Position numbers and translations under genes: made by a program. A stretch of DNA of 64,000 nt from Bullera alba (lineage: Eukaryota > Basidiomycota > Tremellomycetes > Tremellales > Bulleraceae), in assembly GCA_001600095.1 (NCBI GenBank), contig BCIX01000004.1, forward strand, positions 1,182,586 through 1,246,585, given 5' to 3'. Shown here one piece after another: positions 46,422 to 58,517 of the stretch (the first letter of the stretch is position 1; every line of letters starts with the position of its first letter). The notes beneath the pieces were generated by a model. That model ran no database searches. It was given only the letters and a program-made list of their open reading frames with translations, and had not been told where the DNA came from.

Positions 46422-47779
46422 CTAACTACTGCTGCCTTTGATATCCGAAGCATCGGAGTACTCTTTGTATCTGAGGTCATATCAGCGATTCGGTCTCACA
46501 AGACGGTTCCATAATGCGGGTCGACTCACTCTTGCTTCTGACCCTCGCTTTCCTCGTATGCAGCACAGGGCGTCCAGCAGAACTTCAGGCGTTCCTCTTC
46601 GAAAAATGCTTTTATTCTAGCCTCCATCATTGGTCCTGGCATGCCGTCGAGCCAGGGTTCCTCCGAGCGTCTTTGAGCATAGTGACCGATCATTTTGATC
46701 ATCGCCTCGAGATCGGACTCCAGGGGACTCCTTGGGTTACAGCCACATGGACAGCCCGCCCATCCCCAGATGGCGAGTGTCGATCGAACATTATTGCCAG
46801 GGATGTCCTTCCTCGTGGATTCGTCACAGATCGTTTTGTATAACCATTCCCCTATGCACGATGCGAGTGAATATTTGGGTATTCCGCCGTCGATCTTATC
46901 GATGCCCATCCACTCGGGATGCAGCCAGACGGTCAGATCTCCCTCGAGTGTGTCGTGCCATTGGCGGGGAAGTAAGTTGTGTATGGTCGAAGGTGTTTTG
47001 CTGGATGTGGGATGGATGATTCTGACATTGCCCCAGAAGGTCTTCATGATCCCTAGGCCATTCTTGGGCGGAGTCCACACTTCGAGTTCGGTGGGTTCGG
47101 AATTCGCAACGAAGCGGCGTAGTACTTCGACACGGCTGGCCCAGAATCCTGTTCCCAACATCTCGCACACACCAGCCAAATGTAAAACCACTCCTTGGCC
47201 GATATAGTGACGTCTCTCCAGTATTTGAACTGCGATGTCATCCGCGAAAGCGATGTTGCGGATAACCTCGTCGATGCCGTCGATTTCACTTAGCGGTGCG
47301 GAATCGAAGACTATAGCGCGTATCCAATCTGCAGATCGGAAGAACCTGGAAAGGTCTTGAGTGCGATTCTCTGGGGCCGCTTCTTGCAACCTGGCCCGGC
47401 GATCCACGGAAGCCGTTCGTTCTAGGAGGCGCCTGATGGGTGCGAAGAAGGAATGGTAGTCGTCGTTCCTGCGGAATCTGATTGTGCGCCATATACAAGG
47501 TGTTGCCGCTCCCCAGCCGGCTTTGTTGACGGTCTGAATGCTGAGAAGGGTGTGCTGGATGACTTTGTCGGCGGTGGTTGGAGAGATGTTCATTGGTGAT
47601 CTCGATTTCATGTTGTCAAGCTCCGCGCACACCATTGGCGGTAGATCATCGGGGAATCGACCTGGAAATGGTGTGGCCTCTTGGGTGCCGTGTGATGGGC
47701 CGGGATTCGAGCTAGCTGCGGAAGTCGGATCGACAGTGGCCTTTACTTGGTCATTGGGCGCTGTAGCTGATTGAGACAT
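46422..47779 (-). CDS. F-box-like/CPCGC family protein, array copy 5
   Basis: 432 aa from exons 46530-47779 and 46422-46470. F-box-like start: GRFPDDLPPMVCAELDNMKS, IQHTLLSIQTVNKAGWGAAT, PCIWRTIRF. Shared blocks: FFAPIRRLLERTASV, LSRFFRSADWIRAIVFDSAP, YIGQGVVLHLAGV, HNLLPRQW and LTVWLHPEW. The cysteine motif is intact (WGWAGCPCGCNPRSPLESDL), followed by ERLKFCWTPCAAYEE. The terminal exon encodes YKEYSDASDIKGSSS. In this copy the tryptophan-arginine of the F-box-like motif has become GWGAAT. It is the outermost copy; the gene-poor stretch begins directly upstream. Confidence 0.82.
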
Positions 47780-48067
47780 GGCGATAGGGTATGTGCGGGC
47801 ATAGAAGCGACGCGAAAGGTAGGGATCAGGATGTAACGAGGTGAGAAGACTGACTCTGCTTTCTCGATCAGCGTTGCGGCGAGGAGTTGGAGCTCACTGA
47901 CTCACCTAGATCGTCGCTCGTCGTTACTGTTCAATCTAATAGAGGCGGCTGATGTTGACCATCGATGGCTGATCGAGTCGGTCAAGGGCTCGGCTGTCGA
48001 ATGCAGTCACTTGTACACTCTGTGTACGGCGTGTGTCGAACAGTAGTTAAGATAGCCAAGTTGAAAT

Positions 48068-48162
48068 TGAGTCGAAGGAGTTCTTGACGAGGAGGTGAAG
48101 GGGACAACACGGAATCAAATTCCCACTACTGTACTAGCAGGTGGTCTGAGCGTTACATGCTT
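48068..48162 (-). promoter_or_regulatory. Conserved upstream block of array copy 5
   Basis: GACGAGGAGGTGAAGGGGAC (about 48086), GGAATCAAATTCCC (48111-48124) and GGTCTGAGCGTTA (48143-48155), about 364 bases before the ATG. A minus-strand leader intron with GTGAGTCAGTGAG at 47905 and an acceptor near 47850 lies between block and start. Confidence 0.6.
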
Positions 48163-51100
48163 GCCGAGTACCAGTGTACGGTGAAGACCTTGATGAAGCA
48201 GACGGTGACCGAGCGCAGTGCTCCTCTCCCAGTCTCCGCTCTATACCCACATATAAGGGCAACTTTGCTGATACTGGACTGCCCAGATGATTTCCCGTGA
48301 TCTTCCACCTCCTCAATCCTCATAATCGACACCGGCCGCATGGCTTTCCTGTCGATCACCACTAAGGTAGTCTGGATTGGAAGCCGCTTCCGTTTTGGAT
48401 CTAGCAGGCGTCAGATACTACTCGTGCCGTGTCCTGGAGCAAAGTCCCACTCACTCTGTCGATTCACACTGGTCACACACTGCACGCCGTATCTGCGAGC
48501 GGAAAGATAGTCTGGCGTTTAGGCGGTGGGTTCTGAAACATCCTCGTCGGCCAATGTCAGAGAGGCTGGTGTGGCATCACTGTGAGCAGAGTGTCGGGCT
48601 GAGCATCGCATATCGAAGAATTTTTGTTATCTTAGGGACTCCACACTAGTGTCGAGACGACGGCTTGCTACTGGAGAGGAACAGACTAAGCTCGATTAGC
48701 TCCGAGCTCGTCCCTCTGGATCGTGCCTCTGGATAGACTCACCTTGTCCGTCATTCTCCCTCCAAGATCTTCATTGGTTGATTGTTTTTGTTGCCAACGC
48801 TTAGGATCCGCCAATTCTGCTCAATCGCTGTACACGGGGACCGATCCCTCCGACAACGAGGAAGAAGGGCAGGGTATTGGTATCCATCATGACCGTGACC
48901 GTGAGCTGATTACGCTTCGTCGTCCTTGCGTCGTCCGATCTCCAGCCAACATATCCCAGGACCATCATCGCGTGTGAGTGTGACCTCTCTGTCAAGGCGG
49001 GTCATCTCAGCCCACAACAAGTTAGGCGCCTATAGGGGATCTGCTGAGCCTAAAGCAGGCATCCCGCTGCGCCTTCTCGATTGTCCAACACGTTTTTGAA
49101 ATTCTGGATTAGGAAATTGAAATTCGCGGCCCAGAGAGATACGAAATCTCCGCTTAACAGCCGGTATTAGGATGCTCGGAGATCTCATTACAAAATGACC
49201 CGTTAGTCATACAAAGCTGATACATGCCATCTTCGTACCCGTGCACGATACAACCATTGCAAACATTGCATGCTATCCTTGTAAGCTATACGTAGGTCAT
49301 GGTATGCAGAGCTCGTGGCTGCTACACGGCCGAGAAGATTGTCCATGGAAGACTAGCGAGGTGTTCAGGCTGGTCCAGGTCCAGAGCTGTTCTCAGGTCT
49401 TCGGACATCGATAAGCTGACGACTCCCCGACGAGTCGCGTAATACTAATTACTGCTTGAAACCTCATTACGGCTTGTGAGACATGCTTTCGCCGCAAGTC
49501 AGTCGTTGATTAGTCAGGTGATGAGCTTGGGTGATGAGTCATAGACGTTCGATAAAGGTTGCATGCAGTTGCATGTCAAATGAGGTATGGCAAGGTATGG
49601 CGATGTGGAATCGCTCGTGAGTCGCGCGTGAGTCGCCGGCAGGCTGATCACTTAGGACTAGGAGCACCCATGGCGATTGGTGGGTAGGTGTGATGATGAT
49701 CTGTGTCGGTGACAGAGACTTGAGTCTTGACAGAGGGTCGAGACACACTCACCAGTGAATCGTGATCAGGGTCGTCCTGAGAGCAAGGACGAAGAGCGAG
49801 GCCATGCGTAGAATGAGCTGGTGTTGCAGTGGTGACGGGTCAGACTCACGAGATTATATAGGACTCTGCCGAGTTTCGAGTGGGTCTTCCATCCTCCGCG
49901 TCTTCTCTCGATCTTCTATGAGCTTCCAACGGATCCTCACATGTAATCCCATCGACTTCTCCATCTACCGGGCAACAAGGGCTTGACCGTTGTCTTCGGA
50001 AGACGGAGAGAGATCGCTTTACGGTCCTTCTGTGGAAAAGGTCGTGGGAATCGCCAACAGGGGCGATAGGACATCTACTGAGCGGCGAGCGATGATCTTC
50101 GAATTCGATAAAATGATAAATGTGAGTGATGTCGTTGTAGTCACAGACTCCTACGGCAACTTCTTGATGAGTTGTCTTGTCGGAGAACTCTGTCCATGGG
50201 TGATTGGCTCACTGAAAAGCTGACAGCTGCCAGACCAGGAAGCGTCAAGGCCACTGAACGATTGGCCCCGAGATACCGCGTCGTCGGGTAATTGGTTGGC
50301 CCAAACGTCGCCTAGTGAATAGTGATCTCGCCTATCGATTTTTATGATGATGGGTCATCTTCTCGTCGCAAACCATCGGCCCATTTGCAATCGTGGTGGA
50401 GAGTGCTGAGTGGTCGGCAGGAGTATCTGTGGCGAATCGAGTTGATTTTGGAAGGGTACTCCGTGCTACGCCGCCGCCGTTGTCATCGACCACACCGTCC
50501 ACCTAGTCACCTAGCTGGGTCAGCGAGATGCAGTTGGAGGTCGATGCCTCTGGTATTCACTTACGAATCTCTCTGCTGATCCCTCCGAGGAGCTGAGCCC
50601 GGAGGAGCGTTGCATCCGGAACGGGGGTGTGTTGCGGCTGAAGCTGATGCCTGCTGATGTCGTAGTGTTCGGATAAGTCGATCCTGCACTATCTCGGACG
50701 GCGAGCGTGGAGGACGATGAAGGCGGATCACCAACTCTCTATCTGGCCAGCGCTGTCTTTCATAAGATCGTCAACATCGCGATGGTGGTACGTGTTGGTT
50801 AGGACGAGCTCCGTGCGTTGTAGAATGCGAGATGGCGGTCCAGCGGTAGGTGATTCGTGGGAGACAGGCTGAGAGCAGTAGATTGCGATCATTGGATGAC
50901 ACAGTCGACGATATATGGGATTGTTGGAGGTGAGAAAGCAGGCTGCTTCGGCTCCATCAAGACCAAGGCTCCAGCCCACAAGTCACAGATATCCTCTGAG
51001 TCTCCAAGCCTGACGATCTCTGGCGGCAAGAGTCAAGTCACTGGTCAGCGTTCTGGCGAGGCTGTAGGGGAACATTCAGCCAATTACCTGACATCCAGAC

Positions 51101-54100
51101 TGGGGTAGTTGGTACGGTTCGAGATGGGGGCGACGGGTCGAAAATGCAGGCGATGGCGAGAACACTATTCGATTGAGCCTGCGGTCATCCATCAGCGGTA
51201 TACATTCGGAGACGAGGAACGCACTCACTCGTCGTTGACCTGTTCTGGCCCGCGGACGCGAAGGGATGGAGAATGGAGATTGCGAGGACCAGAGGGGGAG
51301 GCACTCGATGACTGGTGAAGAAGAAGGACTCTGATCAGGAAAACTTCCATCCCAACCCGAAGTCAGAAGTCTGGGTAGGCTATAACATGTACTCGACGTT
51401 CGATACCATATCGTAACTATTGTAGTGCTTCCTGAGACGATGAAAGACCGTGAAGGTCTTACGACTAGCCAATCGCAACGACGCAGACTTTTCTCCCAGT
51501 GCCGAGGATGGGGGACACAGACGTCGTCTGGACTCCAGAGGTCCAGGTATCCTCCAGCTGTGAGAGGCGAGCCACTGGTAATGGTCAGCGATTACACTTC
51601 GCAGATACACACCTAACAACGGAGGTTCAAACTTCAGCCCACCTACTAGATCGTTGATATTTGAAGTAGGTGACACGGGATTGGGGAGGATGGGAAGGTA
51701 GATCACGAGGATAATGGGGCGTGATGAACCTGGCCCGGGCCAGTCGCGACGATGTACGGGCTTGTATGGCTACTGTATACAATACGTAGACAATGTGCTC
51801 TGGCCTTGGACTACGGTACTGTGGAGCTTTGTCCTGGTGTAGGGGAGGTGGGTGATGGGACTTGGGATCTTACGGACAAGCTACAAGATCTTTGCTCACT
51901 CAAAACATCCTCCTATAGCCTTCACGTCCTTCAAGACCCTGTTCCCAACAAGTTTCTTCACACCTCCTTGTGCCAATGGCTTCAAGTCGTTGTCGGCACT
52001 GGCAAAGGGAAAGTGTTCCGTCGGCTGACGTCTATGAGGGATGATCGATGATCGAGGGCAAGTACAGAGACGTTGATAGGAGGATACAAGCGCGACTGGG
52101 GTCTGGGATGAAGTGGCTGATGGCTCAAGAGTCAAGGGAGTCAATCACCCCGGGTCCTGTTGCGGGGAAAAGGGTACACAGCAGACGGTAAAGAGTAACA
52201 GGGGATGTACAGCACTCCGGACTCGAGCCAGGAAGGTGGATGATGATGATAGCGCAATCGAAACGCTGGAACAAACCTCGCATCTGAGATTCATTCTATC
52301 CTCAGATCTTCAGAAAACCTTGACCTGGGTTCACAGAGCTGCAGTGGCCAATTTGTGACCTTCCTTTGACCGCCATTCTCCGCCATTGCAGTGCTGGTCC
52401 AAGCGAAGGTCGGGCGTGGAATCTTGGTGCATGCTGGAAAGCAGTGGCTGAATCAAGTCGAACAAGCATGAAGTGCATTACTCGGGGGCAAAAGAGTTTC
52501 GCTGTCGGCCACCTCGTCGTGTCTCGGCCGGAGGGTTTGAAAAAGGATGGTGGCGAAGAAATGCATGACATTCCAGGATCGTGAAACGGGGGGTGGGAGG
52601 AGGAGGAGTCCTTTCGCAGAGCTTTCCAGTGTCATCTCGTCCTTTCCCCTCCCCAGAAACTAGGTTGATTCCAGCAGGTCCCTGCAACGCCAGGCAACGC
52701 CACATCGAACATTCAGTTCCTGGATCTGAGATCTACGTCGGTCTGGGCCCGGCGCTGTCAGCCTGTGTCAGCTGCGTTGTAAAGCGCTGTCACGGGTCAT
52801 CGAGTCATGGAAGGCTGAGATAAGCTGGGTTGCAGGTGTACGGTTATAGCTCGTGCAACGCAGTGAAGATGTTGCCTCTTCCCCCAATCAGACCTGGGAT
52901 CTGGCTCAGTTCAGACTTGTTGATCAGCGTGATAGTTGACTATGTTTGTTATTCGGCAGAACGGGCTGTCGCGTCGAGTGGGGACAGCTGAGGACGGCAT
53001 CGCGGGACTTAGGGGCGGCCAGCCGGGCGAGATCACCATCAATCGATCTTTGCTCGATGCGCTCATATTTCTGCCTCGAGCGTCTTGCCCTTCTTTGGTG
53101 CCTCGAGGAGCTGCTTGTAAACGTCGATACCTTCGATCAATCGAGCTTGAACTTACCAGCTCGACCCTGCTCGACCTCATTGAGCACTTTGACCACTTGT
53201 GGCTTGTTTTACCCCATGGGCCATTTGCCATGCTTCCCCGGCTCCGGCTGCCCGCCGCACCTACGGCTCGCCCGTTCGTCGCTGCTTCCCGCATCTGAAG
53301 ACGCGCTCGTGATCGGCAGTCATTTAGCCTCTCGCAGGAGACCGACTCGCTGACATTGATCATGCCGGTCCACAGAGGCACCGGCACAGCACCCCTCGCT
53401 TTTGAACCTGCTGCACCTCACTCTGTGGAGCGACATGTCCAAGCCCATGGAGTGCTGTCTGTGATCCCATCATCTATCGTCTTTGTGTTTGGGTTCACGA
53501 ATTCATGACGACAAGAAGGAGGTCAGGGCGGAGCTCCTTTGAGCACAACTTACCTAATACCTACCTACCCCGTTACAATCCCCTTTGGCTTTTCACCTCC
53601 GTTACCGCAGATTATCACCCCACGTCTCGACGTTTCCTAGAACCGTTTCTCCGTTCTCGACTCTTAGCAGACCTGGTGGCGACGAGCCTCGACAGTACCG
53701 CTGCTATATCGAGGGATCGTCTCGGTTGTTGTAACACCGTGGCCGCACCGACAAGAAGGCTCTCTGCGTGATCCCGCCACCTCTTTGACCACCAACACCA
53801 GAGCGGAACACCAAAGCGGCACACTCCGAAAATTCGCTCACCATCTTGACATCGTCTTGCTCGAGGAGAAACAGGCCAAGAGGGCTACGGAGGGGATAGT
53901 AAAACAGTCAGTAGTCCAGAAGGGGTGCGGGACCTAGTCCGCACCCCTGTTCAGTAGCGTCCGCGACTGAATTGACGGTCAGATTCCTGCGTAGGTCAAC
54001 AGTATCTTTACGATCCGACGCGCAGATCCACACCCAGATCGCGACTATTGGCGCGACCTACCTCAAGCTCAGCTCGTCCTATAAGCAGCTCGACCATCGT

Positions 54101-54393
54101 TAATCGCAATCTTTTCGCTCTGCTTCATCTTCTCCACCAAAATCATCAACCTCGCCTGCGGGAAATCGTTCTCGACCAGTCCGTCGATGAGACTCGATCC
54201 GAGTTTTCACCTCTCAATTTATCTCCCCGTCCATTCGCTCTGGCTGCTCGAGGATCATCGGATTCGCAGAACACCAGGGGCGCGCAATCGACTGCAGTCG
54301 TCGACTGCTCAGGACAGGACCGATATTCATATTCGCCATCAACACCGAGCCTGCTACACACCCATCTCGTCCAAGATCCGCATTCGCCACGCT
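48163..54393. other. Gene-poor stretch
   Basis: About 6.2 kb with only short frames (under 110 codons, except 53.0-53.4 kb where overlapping frames reach 158), none with recognisable domains or convincing splice structure. No transposon domain, LTR or tandem array was found, and no sixth copy of the F-box-like family. The right end may contain a long leader or first exons of the transcription factor gene (hairpin at 53921-53948, separate entry). Confidence 0.45.
53921..53948. repeat. Perfect 10-bp hairpin
   Basis: AGGGGTGCGG, eight loop bases, CCGCACCCCT. It lies about 780 bases before the first in-frame ATG of the transcription factor, possibly in its leader. Function unknown. Confidence 0.55.
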
Positions 54394-54700
54394 GTGAGGT
54401 CGAACGTGTCGGAGGCCTCGTAGTGAGACTACACCGTTGGAAAGCACATGCGCCGTGAACCAGACCTTGGATGAAGTGGAGCCCTACTCGATTGCGAGGA
54501 AAAGGTTAATTCGAATCGACGGTGGACAGCGATATCATCTCCTTAGACGATCCTCAGACATAGTGGACACCGAACCGGACCAGGAGGTTGCAAGGGTGCC
54601 AAATTGGTCGCAGATCACCAAGGAGGGAGTTACCAGTGTTTGACGACCAAGGCTCCAGTGTCGAGACAGCGTATCACCCTCGGACTATGTCGAATCGCCC

Positions 54701-57175
54701 ATGTTATCGTCAAAGGATTTATCATGTGGGCCCAAGTCCCTTTCATCCCCCTTGGCGATCAGCAACGACGAAACCGCTGTCAATGTATCAGTCGATATTT
54801 ATACGCCAAACGCGAATGATCAAGTGCGAAACATCCATTCTTTGACTGGCGGCCCTATTGAAGGACCTATAAATCAAAGGTTGACCTACGCCGCAGGGAG
54901 CCAGGAATCAAAGGGACGAAATGGTGTTTCTTCAGCTGGATCCGCCGATGGTGATAAAAGGCCAGACCCGTACCCATATACTGGTACCGGCAGACCATCT
55001 CTGAACGCAGAAGAGGCATCAGCTCGGTTCAAAACAAGCTCAAGCTCTCGTCGCGACACGTATCGCAATCTTCCCGAGGAACCGGCATCCTCTACTCCTG
55101 GTCCATCTCGCCTTGGTGCTTCTGGTTCTGTATCGGTGCAAGACGTACCTCGACACGCTGCCAATCCTGTTATATCCACTCGTCCCAAGTCCCTCCTCGA
55201 CGAATCGTCCTTGAAAATGACACTACCTGGGTCGGATTTGGGTGCTTTCAGTACGGTGGATCGTCCGTCGACAACAAAAGTGCCGTCGACTTCGCCATCG
55301 ACATTTGGTCGTCTACAATCGGCGAATTCTCCTCCCGGCCGTTACTCCTTGCTTCCCACTCGTCGCCCAAGTCTCGACCAGCATGGACATGTGCCGCAAC
55401 AATTTTGGTCGGCCAAGCAGAAAGATGCTGACAGTGACATCATCCACAGAGAGGTGTCAGCAAAAAGAAAATCCGGCAGTTGCGTGGGCGCTGTGTCTGC
55501 GTTCTTTGGACGACGGATTGAAAGTTCAGGGGTGACTACCGGAGACTCACCCAGCGCGGCGAGGCTCAGGTTGGCCCCCATACAATCGCCCAAGGTTTGT
55601 CCGGAAACAAGCCCAGCGGTTGCGCACCTGGCCTCGCCTCCGAGATCAGGTCCGAAAAGTCCCAGGTGAGCGACCTTCGAAGGCGGCGATAAACCCAATG
55701 CGCGTTCGAATCGCGGCAGCGGTCAAGATTGGGTTGAACGTATCGTATTGATCTAACGGTGTCCTCTTTAGCGTCGGCACCACTCTTGGCTCGGAGCCGT
55801 CCAGCAAGCGCCAGAGGACAAACAGTCGCGGCCATCGTAATCGAAGGCCGTCCCTTGGGTCCCGGCCTTCACCGCCATTCTCCTGGTTCACCCCTGCCAG
55901 CCTTCCTGATCGACCTAGCTTTGCAGGCTGGTCTTCAGAGCGGATTCGAGCGTACAGAATGGGTTGGGAAGACGCGATGAGAGCGATCGAGATGGGAGTC
56001 TTTGGGTACGGCGATCAACAGTGTGAGTGGCAGTGTGAAATCAATCAACTCGCCATCTTCCACTGCCTCCGCAGAATTCCCGAAGCTTCATTAAGGCAAC
56101 ACGTAAAAGGAAGAAAATGGCTCAGGTCGCGTACAGACCCCAGTAGATAGCGTCTCCGCAGGCAAGCATCCATCGCTGATCACTGCTCGTTCTGCTCGCA
56201 GACTACAACCCTACCCAGGTTCCAAATGTGGCAAGCTCGAGTCAAAAACCCTGGCCGAATCCAGAGTCACAGCAGGAAGCAGTTCCTCCGTTGGATATCA
56301 ACACACCTCAAAGCGCTGCTCATCATCCAACCAATGCCCCCTTTCCAGTCATCTACACTTCCGGAGCTCCTACACAGACGTACCACCGCGAAAACTTCTC
56401 TCATGGTCCCCGACCTGCCGGATCGCCACGCCCGCAACCAGTATCGTCGACGGCGTATTCGCCAAACACCCCGCACTCGCGGGCGGGTTACAATTACGCG
56501 ACCTCGTCCTCCAGCAGCGGCTACGGGCATCAACCTCGACCTCCTCAGTATGCGAACCCAGGCCCAACTTACGCTCCTGAAGGTATGATAATCGAGCACA
56601 GAGGACCACCCCCGCCCAATCAATACCCATACATCCAACAGCAGTATCGATATTACTATCCCCAAGCCGGCTTCGACCACACTAGTCCGCTCACATCTCC
56701 CACTTCGTCCCAATCCCAGCATCGAGAAGAGACCCGTACCGGCAGATCACAGCCTCGTCAACCGATAAGCTGTTATCCTTGCAGAGTCCGCAAGCTCAAG
56801 TGTGACGGTGGTCACCCTTGTAGCCAGTGTCTCAAGCGAAGCTCGACCGATAGTTGCGCCTACGCAGATTCGGTGAGACGGCGTGGCAAGGCGAAGCGGG
56901 TGGCGACAGATGGAAATGTGACCGCGGATGGTGAAGGCAAGGGCGAAGCGTCGAGTGACGATAAGGAAAAATCACCTCGACCCTCTCCCAGTGGTCAACA
57001 GAAGGCACTGACGACCGGCACGACCATTCCTCCCGGTTCGACGAATCGGTGGCAATCGCCTAGCTCGGGCAATGTCATACCGAAAATCGAGGACGAAGGC
57101 ATCGCGGCGCCGAATGCGTCTAGAGGGAGGGAGTTTTCGAATTGGAGATCAGGCGGACGACCGGGCGGGAGGTGA
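54701..57175 (+). CDS. Zn(II)2Cys6 transcription factor, ends not fully resolved
   Basis: Binds DNA through a binuclear zinc cluster: CYPCRVRKLKCDGGHPCSQC then LKRSSTDSC gives CX2CX6CX5CX2CX8C (about 56773-56860), followed by a basic linker SVRRRGKAKR. Exons 54701-55665, 55772-56022 and 56202-57175 join in frame to 729 aa. Residues before the cluster (about 580) are Ser/Pro/Gln/Tyr-rich. The frame around 56228 has no ATG, so the upstream exons are needed. The 5' end is open: in the same frame, coding-like sequence (LDEVEPYSIARKRLIRIDGG) runs from about 54394 to a TGA at 54641, so earlier exons are likely. The stop at 57173 overlaps a possible donor (see next entry). No fungal-specific middle-homology domain is visible within the part called. 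Nuclear location by homology. Confidence 0.75.
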
Positions 57176-58517
57176 TGAAGCGTCTTTGTATGACACTATG
57201 TGTATGTCCTGGCGTCTGGTCAGTCCATGAATCAGAGCCTTGTGGATATGAGGGAGTGACGTGTGCGTGGGAGGTGACCACACAGGTGTGACCTAGGAGG
57301 GAAGGCACTCACACTGATCTAAGCGCAGCTATAAGTCGATTCCCCGTTCAACATCTCGTGCGGACGCTGCGTTGAGGTCCGAGGCGGTCGGTCAGAAGGT
57401 GAGTTGCGTGTATTGACCGATCGAGTCGACGAAACAGGTCGCCGCAGTGCGTCTTGGTGTTGTCCGATCGATCGCCAGCTGTAGTAGGTGGTGTAGATTT
57501 CCCAGGCAGCAGCGGATGTTTCGCAACCATCAGCCTCTCCAGCCCGACCATGATGTGAAGGCGAAGGTGGGTGGGAAAAGATGGGGACACGCAGCCGTGA
57601 GTGGTCTATGGTAAACCCGTAGAATCAGTGTCGTTTCATAATCTATCAGAGCGAAGCTGACACGTACCATTGCTTAGGATATAATCTCCCATATCCGCTC
57701 ACTCTCAAAAGGTCTGCGCTAGCTCATCGGCCTGCTCCAATAGCGTCTTTTACGCCTTATCAACATCTTCCTCTCGACTCTTCGATGTCGTTTGGCACTC
57801 ACGGCGGTATACCGTATCGCCGTGTTTGATGCCGGATTGACCGATTCCAGCGCAGGTTCGAGGGGTGGTATGCGCTTCGGCTCCTCCTGTTCCGATACAG
57901 CACTCCTTTCACTCCTCTGACTCAAGCCCAAGCAACTCCAAGCTCCACCAAGGATGCCCGCGTCAATCGGCTCTAGCTGCCCGTGTTCAATCCCCAATTG
58001 GTAATTCTTCCCTACACCGGCGTCTACCGTGTCGGAGGTGTCCGAGCTTCCGAGCAAAGCCTTAACGCGTAGAGCCATCCTTTGCTGGCTATCGATCTCA
58101 TCACTCAGTCCAGCTCCTCGCTCTTGCCTTCGGATTATGCCCTCGATCCTCCAGATCCCCTCCAATGCCCCAAGCCGAAGAAGCCACAAATTTCCGGGAG
58201 CAGTGCTGGTGGTGGAATGAGAAGCGGTCGAGTTGTGGGTGACGAGGGAGACGGCTTTGGCGGAAGCGATTCCTTTCCAGCGGCGGTACTTCTGCTCTGG
58301 CGCCAGTCTGGCTTTTGTGCTGATCCGTCTAAAAGCAGCGGAAGCGGGGGAAATGGGTATGGACTTTGGCGAGATGGATACTGAAATGATCACTTCAGCA
58401 GTACGTATTCCAGAAGAACCGGTTACAATGCTCCAATACCAACAGCTCCATCGAAGGTACTGTGGACTACTCGCCAGTGGCGGGCCCGTCGTTCAGATCG
58501 CAGCCGAGAGGCGATAG
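57176..58517 (+). other. Possible 3' exons of the Zn2Cys6 gene
   Basis: Several plus-strand stretches read like protein between plausible splice sites. SYKSIPRSTSRADAALRSEA joins in phase if the donor at 57174 (GTGATG) and the acceptor ending at about 57328 (CGCAG) are used. YNLPYPLTLKRSALAHRPAP follows an acceptor at about 57680. PPVPIQHSFHSSDSSPSNSK lies at 57880-57940. ALAEAIPFQRRYFCSGASLA, FVLIRLKAAEAGEMGMDFGE and then YCGLLASGGPVVQIAAERR end at a stop at 58517. Together they could form the C-terminal domain of the transcription factor. I cannot chain all exons in one frame. A competing 224-codon minus-strand frame (57719-58393, starting at a non-ATG codon) covers the same bases. Confidence 0.4.

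Noticed and set aside
57719..58393. 224-codon minus-strand frame
   Set aside because: It begins at a GTG, not ATG, shows no domain, and competes with plus-strand coding-like exons flanked by splice sites; left open rather than called.
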